Assembly (NCBI GenBank): GCA_030220185.1
Contig: JASPKZ010002333.1
Span: forward strand, 1,240,001 to 1,304,000
DNA: 64,000 nucleotides
Direction of reading: 5' to 3'
Source of the DNA: Diploptera punctata
Lineage: Eukaryota > Arthropoda > Insecta > Blattodea > Blaberidae
Made by a program: the position numbers and the translations under genes. How positions within the stretch are numbered: position 1 is the stretch's first letter; every line of letters begins with the position of its first letter. Shown in pieces: positions 20,437 through 31,196 of the stretch. A model generated the notes under the pieces. That model searched no databases. It saw only the letters and a program-made list of their open reading frames with translations, and had not been told where the DNA came from.

Positions 20437-21786
20437 CAGGGCAAGTCAAAATGTTGTGCAGGTTTTCAGAAATTTATTATGTGAAATGTAATGAACATAT
20501 AATATTGTGAGACATATTGTATGAAAGGTAAACTCTCAAAGTTTTTTTTAAATATTCACAGATGTTCTATGTGAGCGCCTTTTGTTACACGACAGATGTC
20601 AAGCCGATATTCAATCTCCTGCCAAACTTTCTGTAGCAGTCCGCGGTCGATATCAGCAATGGCTGCTGTGATGCGGGCACGCAGTTCATGCAGTGTTGTT
20701 GGAAGTGGTGGTACGTAAACATGATCCTTTACAAGACCCCACATGAAGAAATCACACGGGGTTAGATCTGGTGAACGAGGTGGCCAATGAATGAGTTGTT
20801 GATCACCCTGAGATGCACGGCCTATCCAGCGTTGTGGTAAAGCCGTATTCAAATGGTCTCGAACACTGCCATGGTAATGTGGAGGGGCACCATCCAACTG
20901 CAGAATGAAATCTGGACTATCCGCTTCAAGCTGCGGAAGGAGCCATTGTTGTAGCATATCAAGGAAAACATGTCCGTTCACAGTACGTTCATGAAAGAAA
21001 AAGGGCCCATAAACCTTTGCATGGGAAATGGCACAAAAGACATTCACTTTCGGAGAATCGCGTTGATGTTCCAGAGTTGCATGGGGGTTACCAGTTCCCC
21101 AAATCCTTACATTGTGTCTATTCACTTTTCCTGAAAGGTGGAAAGTCGCTTCATCACTGTAAACTACCCTCTCATGGAACTCATTCTCTTCCATTAATGC
21201 GAGAAAATCAACACAGAAGGACGCTCGCAAAGCATAATCGGCGGGTTTTAAGGCTTGAACCAGTTGCAAGTGGTAGGGTTTCATCTGTAAACGTTTCCGG
21301 AGAATCCGCCATACAGTTTTTTTTGTGGTAGTTGAAGTTCTGTCGCTCCCCGGTAGGTGGATTTCTGTGGACTCCGCACGAAGCATGTGCGAACGCGTTC
21401 GACTGTCCTCTTCACTCGTCGACGGACGGCCAGTCGATTTTCGTTTACAGATACAGCCTGAATCCCTAAATTGTGTGTACCACTTACGAATGGATCTCCC
21501 ATCCGGCGGGTCTTTATCGTATCTGGTACGGAAATGTCGTTGAACACTAGTCACAGAGTTGTTTACATGGTAATCAAGCACACAGAAAGACTTCTGATCC
21601 CCAGTCAACGCCATTTTCCTTTACTGCTCTGCTGTTGACATCTTGCGGGTGAACGCGGAACTTTAGAAGTGGACAACTAAACTTTGAGAGTTTACCTTTC
21701 ATACAATATGTCTCACGATATTATATGTTCATTACATTTCACATAATAAATTTCTGAAAACCTGCACAACATTTTGACTTGCCCTG
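20437..21786 (-). mobile_element. DD41D mariner-like (rosa/Visitor-type) transposon
   Basis: A 1350-bp element with 108-bp terminal inverted repeats (20437-20544 and 21679-21786) beginning CAGGGCAAGTCAAAATG. A TA is duplicated on both sides (20435-20436, 21787-21788), as for Tc1/mariner elements. It contains one transposase frame on the minus strand. The long, nearly identical repeats and the long frame point to a fairly recent insertion. Confidence 0.95.
20556..21614 (-). CDS. DD41D transposase (mariner superfamily), one segment out of frame
   Basis: This 352-codon frame encodes a cut-and-paste transposase. The N-terminal helix-turn-helix region (residues 1-70) begins MALTGDQKSF. The catalytic core has Asp154 in VYSDEATFHL, Asp241 in LQLDGAPPH and Asp283 in PRSPDLTPCDFF, with 41 residues between the last two. 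This is the DD41D arrangement of rosa/Visitor-like elements. Residues ~71-99 do not fit the family. The expected VERVRTCFVRSPQKSTYRG-type segment lies in the next frame (about 21415 to 21320), so a pair of compensating indels, one in a T run at ~21318, shifted this part. The protein is probably inactive although the frame is open to the end. Confidence 0.93.
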   Translation of the reverse strand: MALTGDQKSFCVLDYHVNNSVTSVQRHFRTRYDKDPPDGRSIRKWYTQFRDSGCICKRKSTGRPSTSEEDSRTRSHMLRAESTEIHLPGSDRTSTTTKKTVWRILRKRLQMKPYHLQLVQALKPADYALRASFCVDFLALMEENEFHERVVYSDEATFHLSGKVNRHNVRIWGTGNPHATLEHQRDSPKVNVFCAISHAKVYGPFFFHERTVNGHVFLDMLQQWLLPQLEADSPDFILQLDGAPPHYHGSVRDHLNTALPQRWIGRASQGDQQLIHWPPRSPDLTPCDFFMWGLVKDHVYVPPLPTTLHELRARITAAIADIDRGLLQKVWQEIEYRLDICRVTKGAHIEHL

Positions 21787-21788
21787 TA

Positions 21789-22140
21789 TTTTGAAGATGA
21801 GTGAGTCATCTGAGAAGTGTCCTGCTTTTTTTGTTGCCAAAATGTGATTACATAAACCACAGTAATTGGCTCTGGAAAATGTGAACACTGACATTGTCAT
21901 GTGTGAGATGTTCTGAGATTCTCGAGTCGTGCCATTGACTGAAATGAATGCAGTTTCAAGATCTGATCTCCAAGATTTGTTGCTATTTACTGGTGAAAAT
22001 TGCATCTATCAAGTGATGTTGCTGTCACATAGGAGCATATTTCTGATAAATAAAGATGTACACATTTCATGTGTAATAAACCCAAGTCCACAAAATAAAA
22101 AAATATTTATTGCATGGTGTCTCTGTAGAGGGCATGCCTT
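21789..22140. other. Unclassified DNA
   Basis: No gene recognised. Short frames on both strands have no supporting features. Confidence 0.45.
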
Positions 22141-22144
22141 AATG

Positions 22145-22380
22145 TAGTTGGTTAAGGTAATGCACTATAATCTGGAAGGTGAGGAGTTCAAATTGCAGTC
22201 GAATCAAGATTTTTAAACTGGCATAAACCTTCTGACAGCATCACGACACTGGGGTAGACTCAGCCAATAATGTAAATAAGTACCAGACATATTTTCTGGG
22301 GTAAAGGCAGTAATCACAACCCAGCTGATATCTTACTAGCCTAAGGGCCTCCTAAGGCCTAAAGTGGATCATACTTTTTT
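22145..22380 (+). repeat. SINE family B copy
   Basis: A degenerate tRNA-like head (GTAGTTGGTTAAGGTAATGC, then GAGTTCAAATTGC) is followed by AATCAAGATTTTTAAACTGG, GGTAGACTCAGCCAATAATG, TTTCTGGGGTAAAGGCAG and GGGCCTCCTAAGGCC. These match the copies at 23083 and 54575. Confidence 0.75.
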
Positions 22381-23080
22381 TGTCTCTCTGCTTTACATGG
22401 AGAAGTAAATTCTGGACTGTCTTGTCATTGTGGTAACAGCCTAATATTTATCACAAGGGTAGAATAATGTTGTGGTAATAAAATATATTTGATCATACTT
22501 TCTAGGATGGCATGTTTTGTGATATTCAAAATCAAAGGTCACAGTGAATGACTCTGAGATTGTAATATGGCATATGAATTTCACGCTGGGTCAGGTTTGC
22601 CAGATTTTATCTGCCTGTAATTGGGATTATTAGATAAAATTAGGCCTGCAAAAAAGCTTATTGCAGTAGCAGCTGATTTTCTCAGCATATTAATATCTTA
22701 TACTTAAAATGACTCAAAAATATAACCATATTTGCTTTATAAAATCTATAGAGATCAAACAAATAAGTTGGTCTTACCTTACTAATTCTGCTGATTTTTA
22801 GCCTCATTTACTGTTCGTGTGTTTTTAGTAACGTTTTCTCCTCCGTGAGAAACACTAAATTGCGAAGGACACTAGGTAGCATAATCATTAGTCTTTTAAT
22901 TGGAGGCTGGAATGAAAGGTGGGACGAAATAAAAACTGTCTTATTATTTTAATATACCGTATATCTTGGCAGATAAGACGATAGTTGAACCATAAAAAAG
23001 CCCCCAAAATCCAGGGTCGCCTTATAGGACAGATACAAAAAAATTAGGTTGAACACACAAATAACTACCCTGGGGTAGTA
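22381..23080. other. AT-rich intronic-type DNA
   Basis: Nothing recognised. Confidence 0.5.
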
Positions 23081-23082
23081 GG

Positions 23083-23325
23083 AGGTTAAGGCTCCCACTT
23101 TTTCTAGACAATCGGCACTTTATGTCAGCCCTGCGTGACGGCCGCCTTTACCCCCAGAACAGGCGTCTGGTACTCATTTCCGTTAGAGGCTGAGTCGACC
23201 CCAGGGCCATGGTGCCGCCAGAGGGTTTGGGTCAGTTTAAAAATCCTGATCCCAACGGGACTTGAACCCTCGACCCTTCGGCTTGTAGCTCAGTGCATTA
23301 TCCACTACGCTACGGCGTGCCCCAT
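23083..23325 (-). repeat. SINE family B copy, well preserved
   Basis: Minus strand: GCACGCCGTAGCGTAGTGGA (A-box region), then GAGGGTTCAAGTCCCGTTGG (B box), ATCAGGATTTTTAAACTGAC, GGGTCGACTCAGCCTCTAAC and TGTTCTGGGGGTAAAGGCGG. The clear split-promoter spacing identifies a tRNA-derived SINE and not a functional tRNA gene; no cloverleaf acceptor stem closes. Confidence 0.85.
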
Positions 23326-23329
23326 AGGC

Positions 23330-24343
23330 CCTACCTGTTTGTACCTAACACAATTTTAGAACAAAATTTGAGAATTGGCAGAATTAATTACATGTGTCCT
23401 TGATAGCAAATTTCATTGACATCCAGAACTGGTGAGTTCAAGGTGATTGATCTGACATGGAATTACTCATGAATTTAATATGCTATGTAAAAAAAAAGGT
23501 TGCAGGCAATTATGACTAAATTATAATTTTTTTTCTCGATAATATATGTAATGGATATGTATTGTATAAAATTTAAAGTAAGATAGCTAATTATATTATA
23601 AGCTAATATTTGCCAGGATCATCATCCTCACAGGAGGAACTTCTAGGACTTAAAATATCTACAATATTTGTTATCTAACTCTTCACAGGACATCCTATGT
23701 CTGTCTTGAACCATTGGCTTGATACTTCTATCCCAATCTTCATAGTCTGTTAATTAGGCACTTTTACTTTTTACATAATTTGTACACATATCTCTAACCA
23801 TTAGAATCAAAATTATGCAGATAGGAGAAATGGTTGTATACTGAGTTAAGGAATTTGGAAATACATTTTTTGATGTTATATTTTTAAATTAACACATTCT
23901 AGAATTTGAGATATTTTATTTTAGAAAGAAAAAATAATGCTCGGACTGGGATTTGATCCGCGAAAATACATATTTTATATACCATGAGATCTTGAACATA
24001 CAAGAGATGTTTCACAAGAACTGAACTGATCTCTGGGTTCTAAAACATTTGGTCCCATTGCTTGTGTCCATAGTAGATACATAGGAATGTATTACTCGGC
24101 CACATTAACTATCAATGCGGAAAAAGTGGGAACTAAAAGAATATGGTAAGAGTGAGTAGGGGTTGGAGGTAGTAGACCCTTGTCTCAGGTTGCAGTGATA
24201 GTGTTTACTTTCCGTTAGTCGTGTATAGTCAGTTGTTAGTTACAACTAACCCTATATTCACAATGAAGGCCATGAAATTATTAAGAACGTTATCTAGTTT
24301 TGCGAAAAGGGTAAAATAAAGGACGATTTGAAAATTCCTATCC

Positions 24344-24344
<1 letters not shown>
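23330..24344. other. AT-rich intronic-type DNA
   Basis: A tRNA-like remnant (GGGATTTGATCCGCGAAAAT, minus sense, near 23948) resembles the foldback-family arm. Otherwise nothing recognised. Confidence 0.45.
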
Positions 24345-24433
<89 letters not shown>

Positions 24434-24435
24434 TT
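24345..24435. repeat. (TAA)n microsatellite
   Basis: About 30 AAT/TAA units. The following 190 bp (to ~24625) may be the 3' end of a LINE whose tail this is, but no domain can be read. Confidence 0.92.
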
Positions 24436-24627
24436 TTTTATTCAATGCAACCACGTTGTCATTTCGACATTCTGGTATTCTCTCCTGGCATGGCGTTATT
24501 GTAACCTACTTCTTCGATTGGGGCGATTGGAAGGTGGAATTACGCTACCCCGATTATATATGATACGTGATGATGATGGTAATGATGCGCCAGGAGAGGC
24601 CTTAATCCTAAACTTAAATGAATATGT

Positions 24628-24802
24628 TAATGATGATATTCGGGGATCGTTTGTGCCTTAAAGTTTCCCCTTTTCCCAATTTGTCTTACAGATGATGAAA
24701 AATCCCTGAAAAAAATCACCTAGGAAACTTGTCCTGACCGGGGATCGAACCGGGACCCGCTGCGTAACAAGGCAGCACGCTACCTCGAGACCACAGCGGT
24801 GG
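24628..24802 (-). repeat. SINE family A, 5' half
   Basis: Minus strand: the tRNA-like head CGAGGTAGCGTGCTGCCTTG and B box GGTTCGATCCCCGG are intact. The body then diverges and stops at ATGATGATATTCGGGGATCG. Confidence 0.85.
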
Positions 24803-24825
24803 ATGATAATAATAATAATAATCAC

Positions 24826-25386
24826 AAATAGGAATTAGGTGCACAAAGAAATTAAACAGGCTCAATTCTGGAAATGCGTACTATTATGCATTGCAGGGAC
24901 TTTTGTCGTCCCAACTCCTTTCAAAATACGTTAAACTGAAAGTATATGAAACTATCTACCAGTTATATGGATGCGAAGAAAGAAGATCATGAGTATTTGA
25001 GAATAAAGTTCTTAGGAAAATGTTTGGGCCAAAGAGGATGAACGGATAGGTGAATGAAGATTACTACTAACAGTGAACTACATGGTCTTTGTAGGAAGCC
25101 AGATATAGTAAGAACAGTTATGTCTCGTAGACTGCGATGGACAGGACATATGGCACGAATGGGGAATGAAAGACGTGCATGGAAGCTTGTTGTAGGAAAA
25201 CCAGAGGGAAAACACCCAGTTGGTAGACTAAGAATTAGTTGGAGAATAACATTAATCATGATTTGAGGGAAGTAGATTATACAGGGGATGATTGGAAAAC
25301 ATTAGGTCAGGATAGGGATGCATGGAGATCTTATGTCTGCGCGGCCATGAATCTACGGGTTCGATAGTGCCATTGAGTTGGTTAGT
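24826..25386 (+). mobile_element. RTE-type LINE, 5'-truncated copy
   Basis: Matches the last ~560 bp of the RTE element on the plus strand, from AAAGAAATTAAACAGGCTCA to ATGAATCTACGGGTTCGATA. Small deletions and stops occur throughout. One frame (25054-25266) still shows CRKPDIVRTVMSRRLRWTGH. The usual TTAC tail is nearly lost. Confidence 0.9.
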
Positions 25387-25389
25387 TAA

Positions 25390-25880
25390 TAATAATGATA
25401 ATAATAATAATAATAAATATAATAAAAATAATCTCCATTTTAACTTGAAACTAATACAATGAATGAATACCTAATTCTCCAGTAATGTTTGTTTGTTTTC
25501 CTACAACATTTGTTTGACAGACAGTAGCTGGAAATCAGTGTTGATTTAATTTCTTGTACGTCACATTATACAGAAATATTAAGCATATAAACTCCGACAA
25601 TCTTTCATTAACTTCATCTCCTATTTCAAATAGGTCTACCACTATATTTTGCCACTGATTATACCACTTGCCCAGACATTCACTTGTACCAACGGTGGAA
25701 GGAGACATTTTCCCCCTCTTCAACGCTAGCGCCTTTGCTTCCCCTCACCAGCTAAAACGTTAATGTTGTTGGGTAGTAATTTGTCACTTCCTCATTAATC
25801 TCTACAAAATATTCATTGAAGTATACATTTCATGGGAAGTTGATGGTGCTGCACAATCCAGTACCATCCTCTCAAAGACT
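25390..25880. other. AT-rich DNA with a small unnamed minus frame
   Basis: A 62-codon minus frame (25535-25723) contains MSPSTVGTSECLGKWYNQWQ and looks less random than its surroundings. It matches no family I recognise and may be a transposon remnant. Confidence 0.3.
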
Positions 25881-26115
25881 GAGTAAGGCCTAGTGTGGTT
25901 ATCATCATAGCCTCTGGCTCCGAGATTTGCATGTTTCAAACCCAGCTGGGCTTGATGGATTTTTAAGGCTGTAAAAATCCTAAGCATGGCTTCCTTCATA
26001 AAGGAAGTAAAAAATGGGTCCATTGTCATAGATTTACAAAACTTAAAGAATCTCATGTCTTGAAATAAGAGACCTCTGAGCAAAATTTTCATTCCTCATA
26101 TGCCCAGATTTGAAT
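25880..26115 (+). repeat. SINE family F copy
   Basis: Head GGCCTAGTGTGGTTATCATC, then B-box-like TTTCAAACCCAGC, GATGGATTTTTAAGGCTGTA, AAAAATCCTAAGCATGG and GAGACCTCTGAGCAAAATTT. This is the block order of the fuller copy at 55067. Confidence 0.75.
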
Positions 26116-26533
26116 TTCAACATTAATGGCATAAGTTGATAAGTAGCGTCATTAAATAAAATACTAACTCAAGCCTGATGTGTGAATGATTTTGTTTTGG
26201 CACACTGCCAAACTCTCTGTGGTGTGAACTACGCAGCCATAAGTTCAAATCTCATGGTGCCATGGCAAATAAAATTACACCAGACGGCATTAGATTCTTG
26301 GAGGAGAGGTACCAGGAAAGCATTGCACACAGACCAAAACTTTTACAATACCATACTGCGGGGGCAGCAAATGGAGCAAATCAATTTCAAACTATGCAAC
26401 CTTTATAATATAAGACAAGAATGCAAAACATTATGAAGGATTGCCCTGTTTCCGAAAATATTGAAGAGGAATGGAGTGAACTTGTTAACATTTTAAAACA
26501 ATCTGCAAAAGAAAGCCTAGGCACAAAAAGGAG

Positions 26534-27019
26534 ATGGTTAAAAAAGAAGCATACCACGAGTACTTATCAAATAAATCAGAAGAAGACAAAATCAATTACC
26601 ACAAGACAAGAGCAATAGCGAAAAGAGAAACCAGGAAGAGACATAGAAAACATTGGAAGGAATTTGTGTCACAATTAGAGAATGCTATTACTAGACCTGC
26701 ACCACAAACATACAAAATCTTGAAATATTTGAATCGTGAAACGAAAGACAATCTCAACCTTAATGTCATCCCAGCCAAACAATGGTCAAATTATTTTCAA
26801 AATCCATGGACCCAAACTCCAAATACTCTCACTTTACCATCATCCAATAACACCTCTACAGACTTGATCACAGAGGATGAACTATCAGAAGTATTAACGA
26901 AAATGAGAATCAACAAAGCTCCTGGAGAGGATGAAATCAGTATTGAACTATTTAAAAATGCAAATCCTCTGTTTTTAGACAGATTTCTAACATTCTTAAA
27001 TAAACTATGGGAAGGGTGA
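26534..27019 (+). pseudogene. LINE family 2 ORF, region before and into RT
   Basis: A 161-codon frame whose N-terminal half is basic (RETRKRHRKHWKEFVSQLEN). It then reads LSEVLTKMRINKAPGEDEIS, the usual entry block of non-LTR reverse transcriptases. It stops at a TGA after LNKLWEG. The upstream frame 26421-26618 overlaps it and carries the preceding part, which marks a frameshift near 26530. Confidence 0.82.
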
Positions 27020-27322
27020 GACATTCCTGTAAGTTGGGAACCGAAATCTACTTGTAATACCACTAAGTTAAAAAAGGAGACAAGAAAAACTGTGGAAAAT
27101 ACAGGAGGCATCACTTAATAAATAATGGATACAAAATGTACGCCAATTTTAATTAAGAAACAAATTATACAAACATCTTAACAGCCTCCTCAGCGAAGAA
27201 CAGAATGGCTTTCGTAAAGGTCGATCCTGCTGTAGATGGTTATTTCTCCAGTGAAATTATTAATAGAAAAACACAGGGAGGTTCAATGTAGAAAAGGTGG
27301 GGAAAGAAAACACATTTAGCTT

Positions 27323-27919
27323 TTGTGGACTCAAAAAAAAGCCTTCGACAAAATCAATAGGAATCAACTGTTGGAACCTTTTACACCTGCACCCCCCAAC
27401 AATCTACCACAACAGCATATTTTAAATTTATACAATATCTATAAAACAAATTTGATTTCAGTTCAAATCAATAACACACAAACAGAATGGACCGAAATTA
27501 ATAGGGGCGTAAGACAAGGATGTGACCTCCTGCCGTTGCTCTTTATCATATACATGGATAGAATACTCCAAGATTGGCGACAGATGAGACACGGTTCTAT
27601 CCAAATTAATAGAAACCATAAAATAGACTCTTTGCTTTTTGCAGGTGATTTGGTATTAATATCTCCAACAGAAACAGATTTACAGTATTCTATACACAAT
27701 TTTAATATAATTGCAAAAAGATACAATATGGAAATCAATACAAAGAAAACTAAAGTGATGGCCTTTTGTGGGAAATACCGTATACCTAGCAAAATTGTTT
27801 TGGATGATAAAATTTTAGAACGAGTAAACGAATTTAATTATTTGGGTTATAATTTAACATTTCAAGATGAAGCTGATATATCAAAGAAAATCACACATTT
27901 TACAAAAACAATGGGATAA
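27323..27919 (+). pseudogene. LINE family 2 reverse transcriptase palm, active site altered
   Basis: This 198-codon frame includes the KKAFDKINRNQL block, RGVRQGCDLLPLLFIIYMDR and the active-site segment. The last reads SLLFAGDLVLIS, where a functional LINE has ADD, so one catalytic Asp is replaced by Gly. It continues through KRYNMEINTKKTKVMAF and ERVNEFNYLGYNLTF. Stops and frameshifts on both sides confirm it is dead. The related copy at 52548-52560 still encodes ADD. Confidence 0.85.
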
Positions 27920-28346
27920 TTAACAGTATAATGAAACCATCTTTAGTACAGAAGAACACAAGATTACGGCTTTATAAGGTCCTCGCAAGACCAGTATTAA
28001 GATATGGTAGTGAAGCATGGACAATACGAAAGCCGAATAACAGTAAATGAGATGCGATTTATGCGCCGTACAGCAGGCTATACAAAGTGGGACCATAAAA
28101 TAAATGAGGAAATTATGGAAGAGTTGGATGTAGAACCCTTTCTTCACCATACACAAAACTACCAGAACAACTGGAAAGCCCATCTTCAACGAATGCCATC
28201 TCATAGAATTCCAAAAGCCATGCTTCGTACTGCCCCCAAGGCAAAAGATCGCTGGGACGTCCAAAAAAGCGCTGGATAGAAAACTCCTCTTTGAGACCAT
28301 AACAGGCCACATGGCCTAATACTTGCATGGATGATGATGATGATGA

Positions 28347-28640
28347 TGCAACCTTTGTACCATAGTTGCTGTCCATGACATCACCATTATTGTTAGTCTG
28401 GCTTAACTTGACAAGACATTTGTAGAAAGAGACAGCTGTACTCACCTCTCACTCGCACCAGTGCTGCTCGGTGTTTCTTCACGAGATGTTAATAGGGATA
28501 AGGGGGAAGACGTTAAATGACAACAGGGTGGGTTCTTTCTTTTGTAACTGAGCGATATCAGTTAAGGATCTACCCTTATATCTCCATCTCTCTCTTTGCC
28601 AAGTTAAGCCGGTGCACTCTCTGTGGTTAACTTGTATCAC
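28347..28640. other. Short unique segment with weak exon signals
   Basis: Minus strand: a 31-bp piece (28446-28476) lies between a pyrimidine-rich acceptor (TTATCCCTATTAACATCTCG, then TGAAG) and a GTGAGT donor. One frame reads TPSSTGASE. Its phases do not directly join the other minus-strand exons. Confidence 0.25.
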
Positions 28641-29023
28641 TTAAGGTACGTACACATATGCGCGCCGCGAACACGAACGGCGCGCGCGGCGCGTGTTATG
28701 TTCGTCGAAATTATTAATTTCAACGAACCTCCTGCGATCCATAGGAAACCCACAAACCTTCAGTAGACATTTTGCAGAGCAGGTGTAACCAACGATGTCT
28801 ATTCCCTTTCCGTTCTCCCGCTTGTCCTGCATTCTTTCCCAAAAATAGGGACATTTTTTTTAAATGCCGCGGGACGCGGGACAAATTGTTAAAAATCGGG
28901 ACTGTCCCGCCAAAATCGGGACGTCTGGTCACGCTTATTACTTATTACATCTTATAACTTTATTTATACTTTTTCAAATATTATAGCATTAAAGGAATTA
29001 AAAAAAATATATGATTTGTATAT

Positions 29024-29371
29024 CCATCCATAGTAATTCTGCCCGAAGGCAGGTCCTTCACTGAAATCATAGCATTTTCATGCTATGCTTGCAGCTTTAC
29101 TAGGGAATTGTGTAGGTGTGGTAGCTTCCAGTTGCTTTCCACACCGGTGAAGGATGATGAGATGATGATGATATGATAATGATAAGGATGATGATGATGG
29201 CCATATGATTTCGGGGACCGTTTGGGCCTTAAAGTTTTCCTGACATTTGTCTTACAGGTGAGGAAAAACCCCGATAAAAACCTCACCCAGAAAACTGCCC
29301 CGACCGGGGATTGAACCCGGGCCCCGCTGCGTGACAAGGCAGCACGCTACCTCGAGACTACAGCGGTGGAC
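29024..29371 (-). repeat. SINE family A, full-length, with 13-bp target duplication
   Basis: The most complete copy: head GTCCACCGCTGTAGTCTCGA, A-box-like GTAGCGTGCTGCC, B box GGGTTCAATCCCCGG, body and (ATGG)n-type 3' tail. It is flanked by ATGATTTGTATAT at 29011-29023 and 29372-29384. It sits inside the PIF/Harbinger-like element, so it is the younger insertion. An internal GATGATG microsatellite is expanded. Confidence 0.95.
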
Positions 29372-30027
29372 ATGATTTGTATATATATGTTTAAAATTAT
29401 TAAGAATCTATCTCACCATAACATGGCCTTAATTTTTAATAAAAATGTACATGCTTATTATACTAGAGGTTGTACTTTATTGCACAAAGATACTAGTTTC
29501 TAAAAAAAAAAAGGTATAAAAGGGATTCGTTATGCATTAATCAACCATTAAAATAACTACTTACCTATTGAATATCAACATTTCACGAATGTTAAACATT
29601 TTTCTAATTGTATTAAAAAATATTTTTTCTCATTGCTTTCTTAGTTAATTTTGTTAATTTTATTATTATTAATATTATCCTGTTTAAATATTGTATTTAT
29701 ATGTGTATATATATTGTGCATCTATAGTAGTTTGTATTACTTAAACTTATGCCTGAATTTGTTTTCTTGTTTTTATTGTTAATTGTTTTATGGCCATTAT
29801 TTTTTGTATATTGCCCCTTAACTTGAGCAGTCTTGCTCTCTGGAGTCTTTGAAGAGATAAATAAATAATTAGCAATAAATGTGTTTATATATTGTATTGT
29901 TTTGTGATACTTCGTACATAATATGAAATGAACGTCTTAAATAAATAATGTTTTCTAAATAATTCTAATTTATTTATACAATTACAGTACACACGAAAAA
30001 AAAAACACATATCATTGAAAAAAAAAC

Positions 30028-30142
30028 AGGCATCTCCTTTCAATGATTTTTTAAAATGATCCTTATGTTGTGGATCCCACAATAATTGCTTGCTTCTATA
30101 AATGTCAACAAGTTTTAACACGTTTTCCTCTGACCACTCCAT
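30028..30142 (-). pseudogene. MADF-domain fragment of the PIF/Harbinger-like element
   Basis: From an ATG at 30142 the minus strand reads MEWSEENVLKLVDIYRSKQL, then LWDPQHKDHF. This is the start of a MADF (Myb/SANT-like) DNA-binding domain. MADF/Myb-like proteins are the usual second protein of PIF/Harbinger elements and are also found in host regulators. The frame passes into A/T homopolymers after ~38 residues and loses similarity. A longer open frame around it (29885-30433) starts upstream in the terminal repeat, where the sequence is compositionally odd. Confidence 0.65.
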
Positions 30143-30369
30143 ACTCAAATAATAGGTGCGCACCGAAAGCAACGAACCTCTCAGGTACCCGTCCAAATCT
30201 AAACAGCGAACCATCAAAGTGTTTGTGGAAAAAACCGACAATGAGTGGATCGTGGTGCGAGACGCGCGCGCCGTTCGCGCGCACCTTAAAACCCCGTCCA
30301 AATCTGACGAACATCGTGCGGCGCGCGCGCCGTTCGTGTTTGCGGCGCGCATATGTGTACGTACCTTTA

Positions 30370-31190
30370 GATGATGCTTATATATATTGTACCCATATGT
30401 ACTATTTTTTTCTGAGAAGAAAAGACTTACCATTTAATATAACAAGAATTAGAAATTAAATTAATAATTGTCTATTTGTAGAACTATAACATTTAACACA
30501 CATTCAATAATTTACCGGTAATTGTTCCACACATGTACATATGGAATTAATACAAAGAAAATGATAGAGATCACTAAATCACTATACGTTAAATTGCCTT
30601 TCTTCAAAACTGTAGGTATAACCTGGTACATTGTTCTGTTATCAAAATCTATAAATTCAGTTAAATAAGGTATTTACAGATTATTAAGAGTTTACCTTGA
30701 AAATAAACTAACTTAATGACTACTCTCTATTGTTCACTTAGTATACGTTTAGATCTTGCATTATTTATTATTTCTTTACATTTAAAACTGCATAGTTAAA
30801 AAATGCTTTATGACACATCAAGTAATTAGTCAGTACTTAATTTAAAGATGATCTTTAACAGTTGTCTTTAGCAACAGTTCAATTCTGGCCTTGAAAGAGC
30901 TGACACATTTTGTTCAGAGTTTTTTTTTTTTTCTTTCTGATTTGAGGTACTTTTATATGCTGTAAAGTTAGAATACAGGGCCTTACAGGGTTAGTTTTCT
31001 CCCAAAGGAATCCATGTCAGAATTTTTACACTCTGGAAAATCAATTGATCCAACCTAGTTTGATCTTCTAAACCTTGGAAATGGCTGTCCAAAAGACAGA
31101 TGAGACACCAAGTAACTGCTCAGGTGTAAAATAACTATATCCTTAACATATTGCATTAAAATGATTGAACATTATAATGTCTCTATTTCT
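30370..31190. other. AT-rich intronic-type DNA
   Basis: No gene or clear repeat. A T-rich run lies at 30917-30938. Confidence 0.5.
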
Positions 31191-31196
31191 TATGAA

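Larger units (their letters stand above)
26270..28346 (+). mobile_element. LINE family 2 (RTE-like), 5'-truncated and decayed
   Basis: About 2.1 kb of reverse-transcriptase coding sequence in several broken frames, ending in a (GAT)n tail (28328-28346). Order: the pre-RT region (26421-27019, with MRINKAPGEDEISIELFK), a badly frameshifted middle (27030-27320, with NGFRKGRSCCRW readable), the RT palm and thumb (27323-27919) and the C-terminal region (27920-28280). It differs from the RTE at 6470 in both sequence and tail. Related pieces lie at 12590, 46226 and 52510-53732. Confidence 0.88.
28644..30366 (-). mobile_element. PIF/Harbinger-like DNA transposon with long GC-rich terminal repeats
   Basis: The ends are inverted copies beginning AGGTACGTACACATATGCGC. 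They match over about 46 bp and partly to ~64 bp. The 3-bp target duplication TTA (28641-28643 and 30367-30369) fits the TWA preference of PIF/Harbinger elements. A minus-strand MADF-like coding remnant lies near the right end, and a SINE is nested inside. No DDE nuclease frame is visible, so this copy is non-autonomous. Confidence 0.8.

Noticed and set aside
23240..23325. Functional tRNA genes at the many A-box/B-box sites (also 17140, 29300, 36520, 46560, 54120, 55080)
   Set aside because: Each is joined to a conserved SINE body, recurs in several copies, and lacks a closing acceptor stem.
25535..25723. Minus frame with MSPSTVGTSECLGKWYNQWQ as a gene
   Set aside because: Too short and unrecognised, with no splice or promoter evidence. 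Mentioned only in the regional note.
26394..28357. ATGCAACCTTT at both 26394 and 28345 as a target duplication of LINE family 2
   Set aside because: The left copy appears to lie within coding sequence of the element and not at its border, so chance is more likely.
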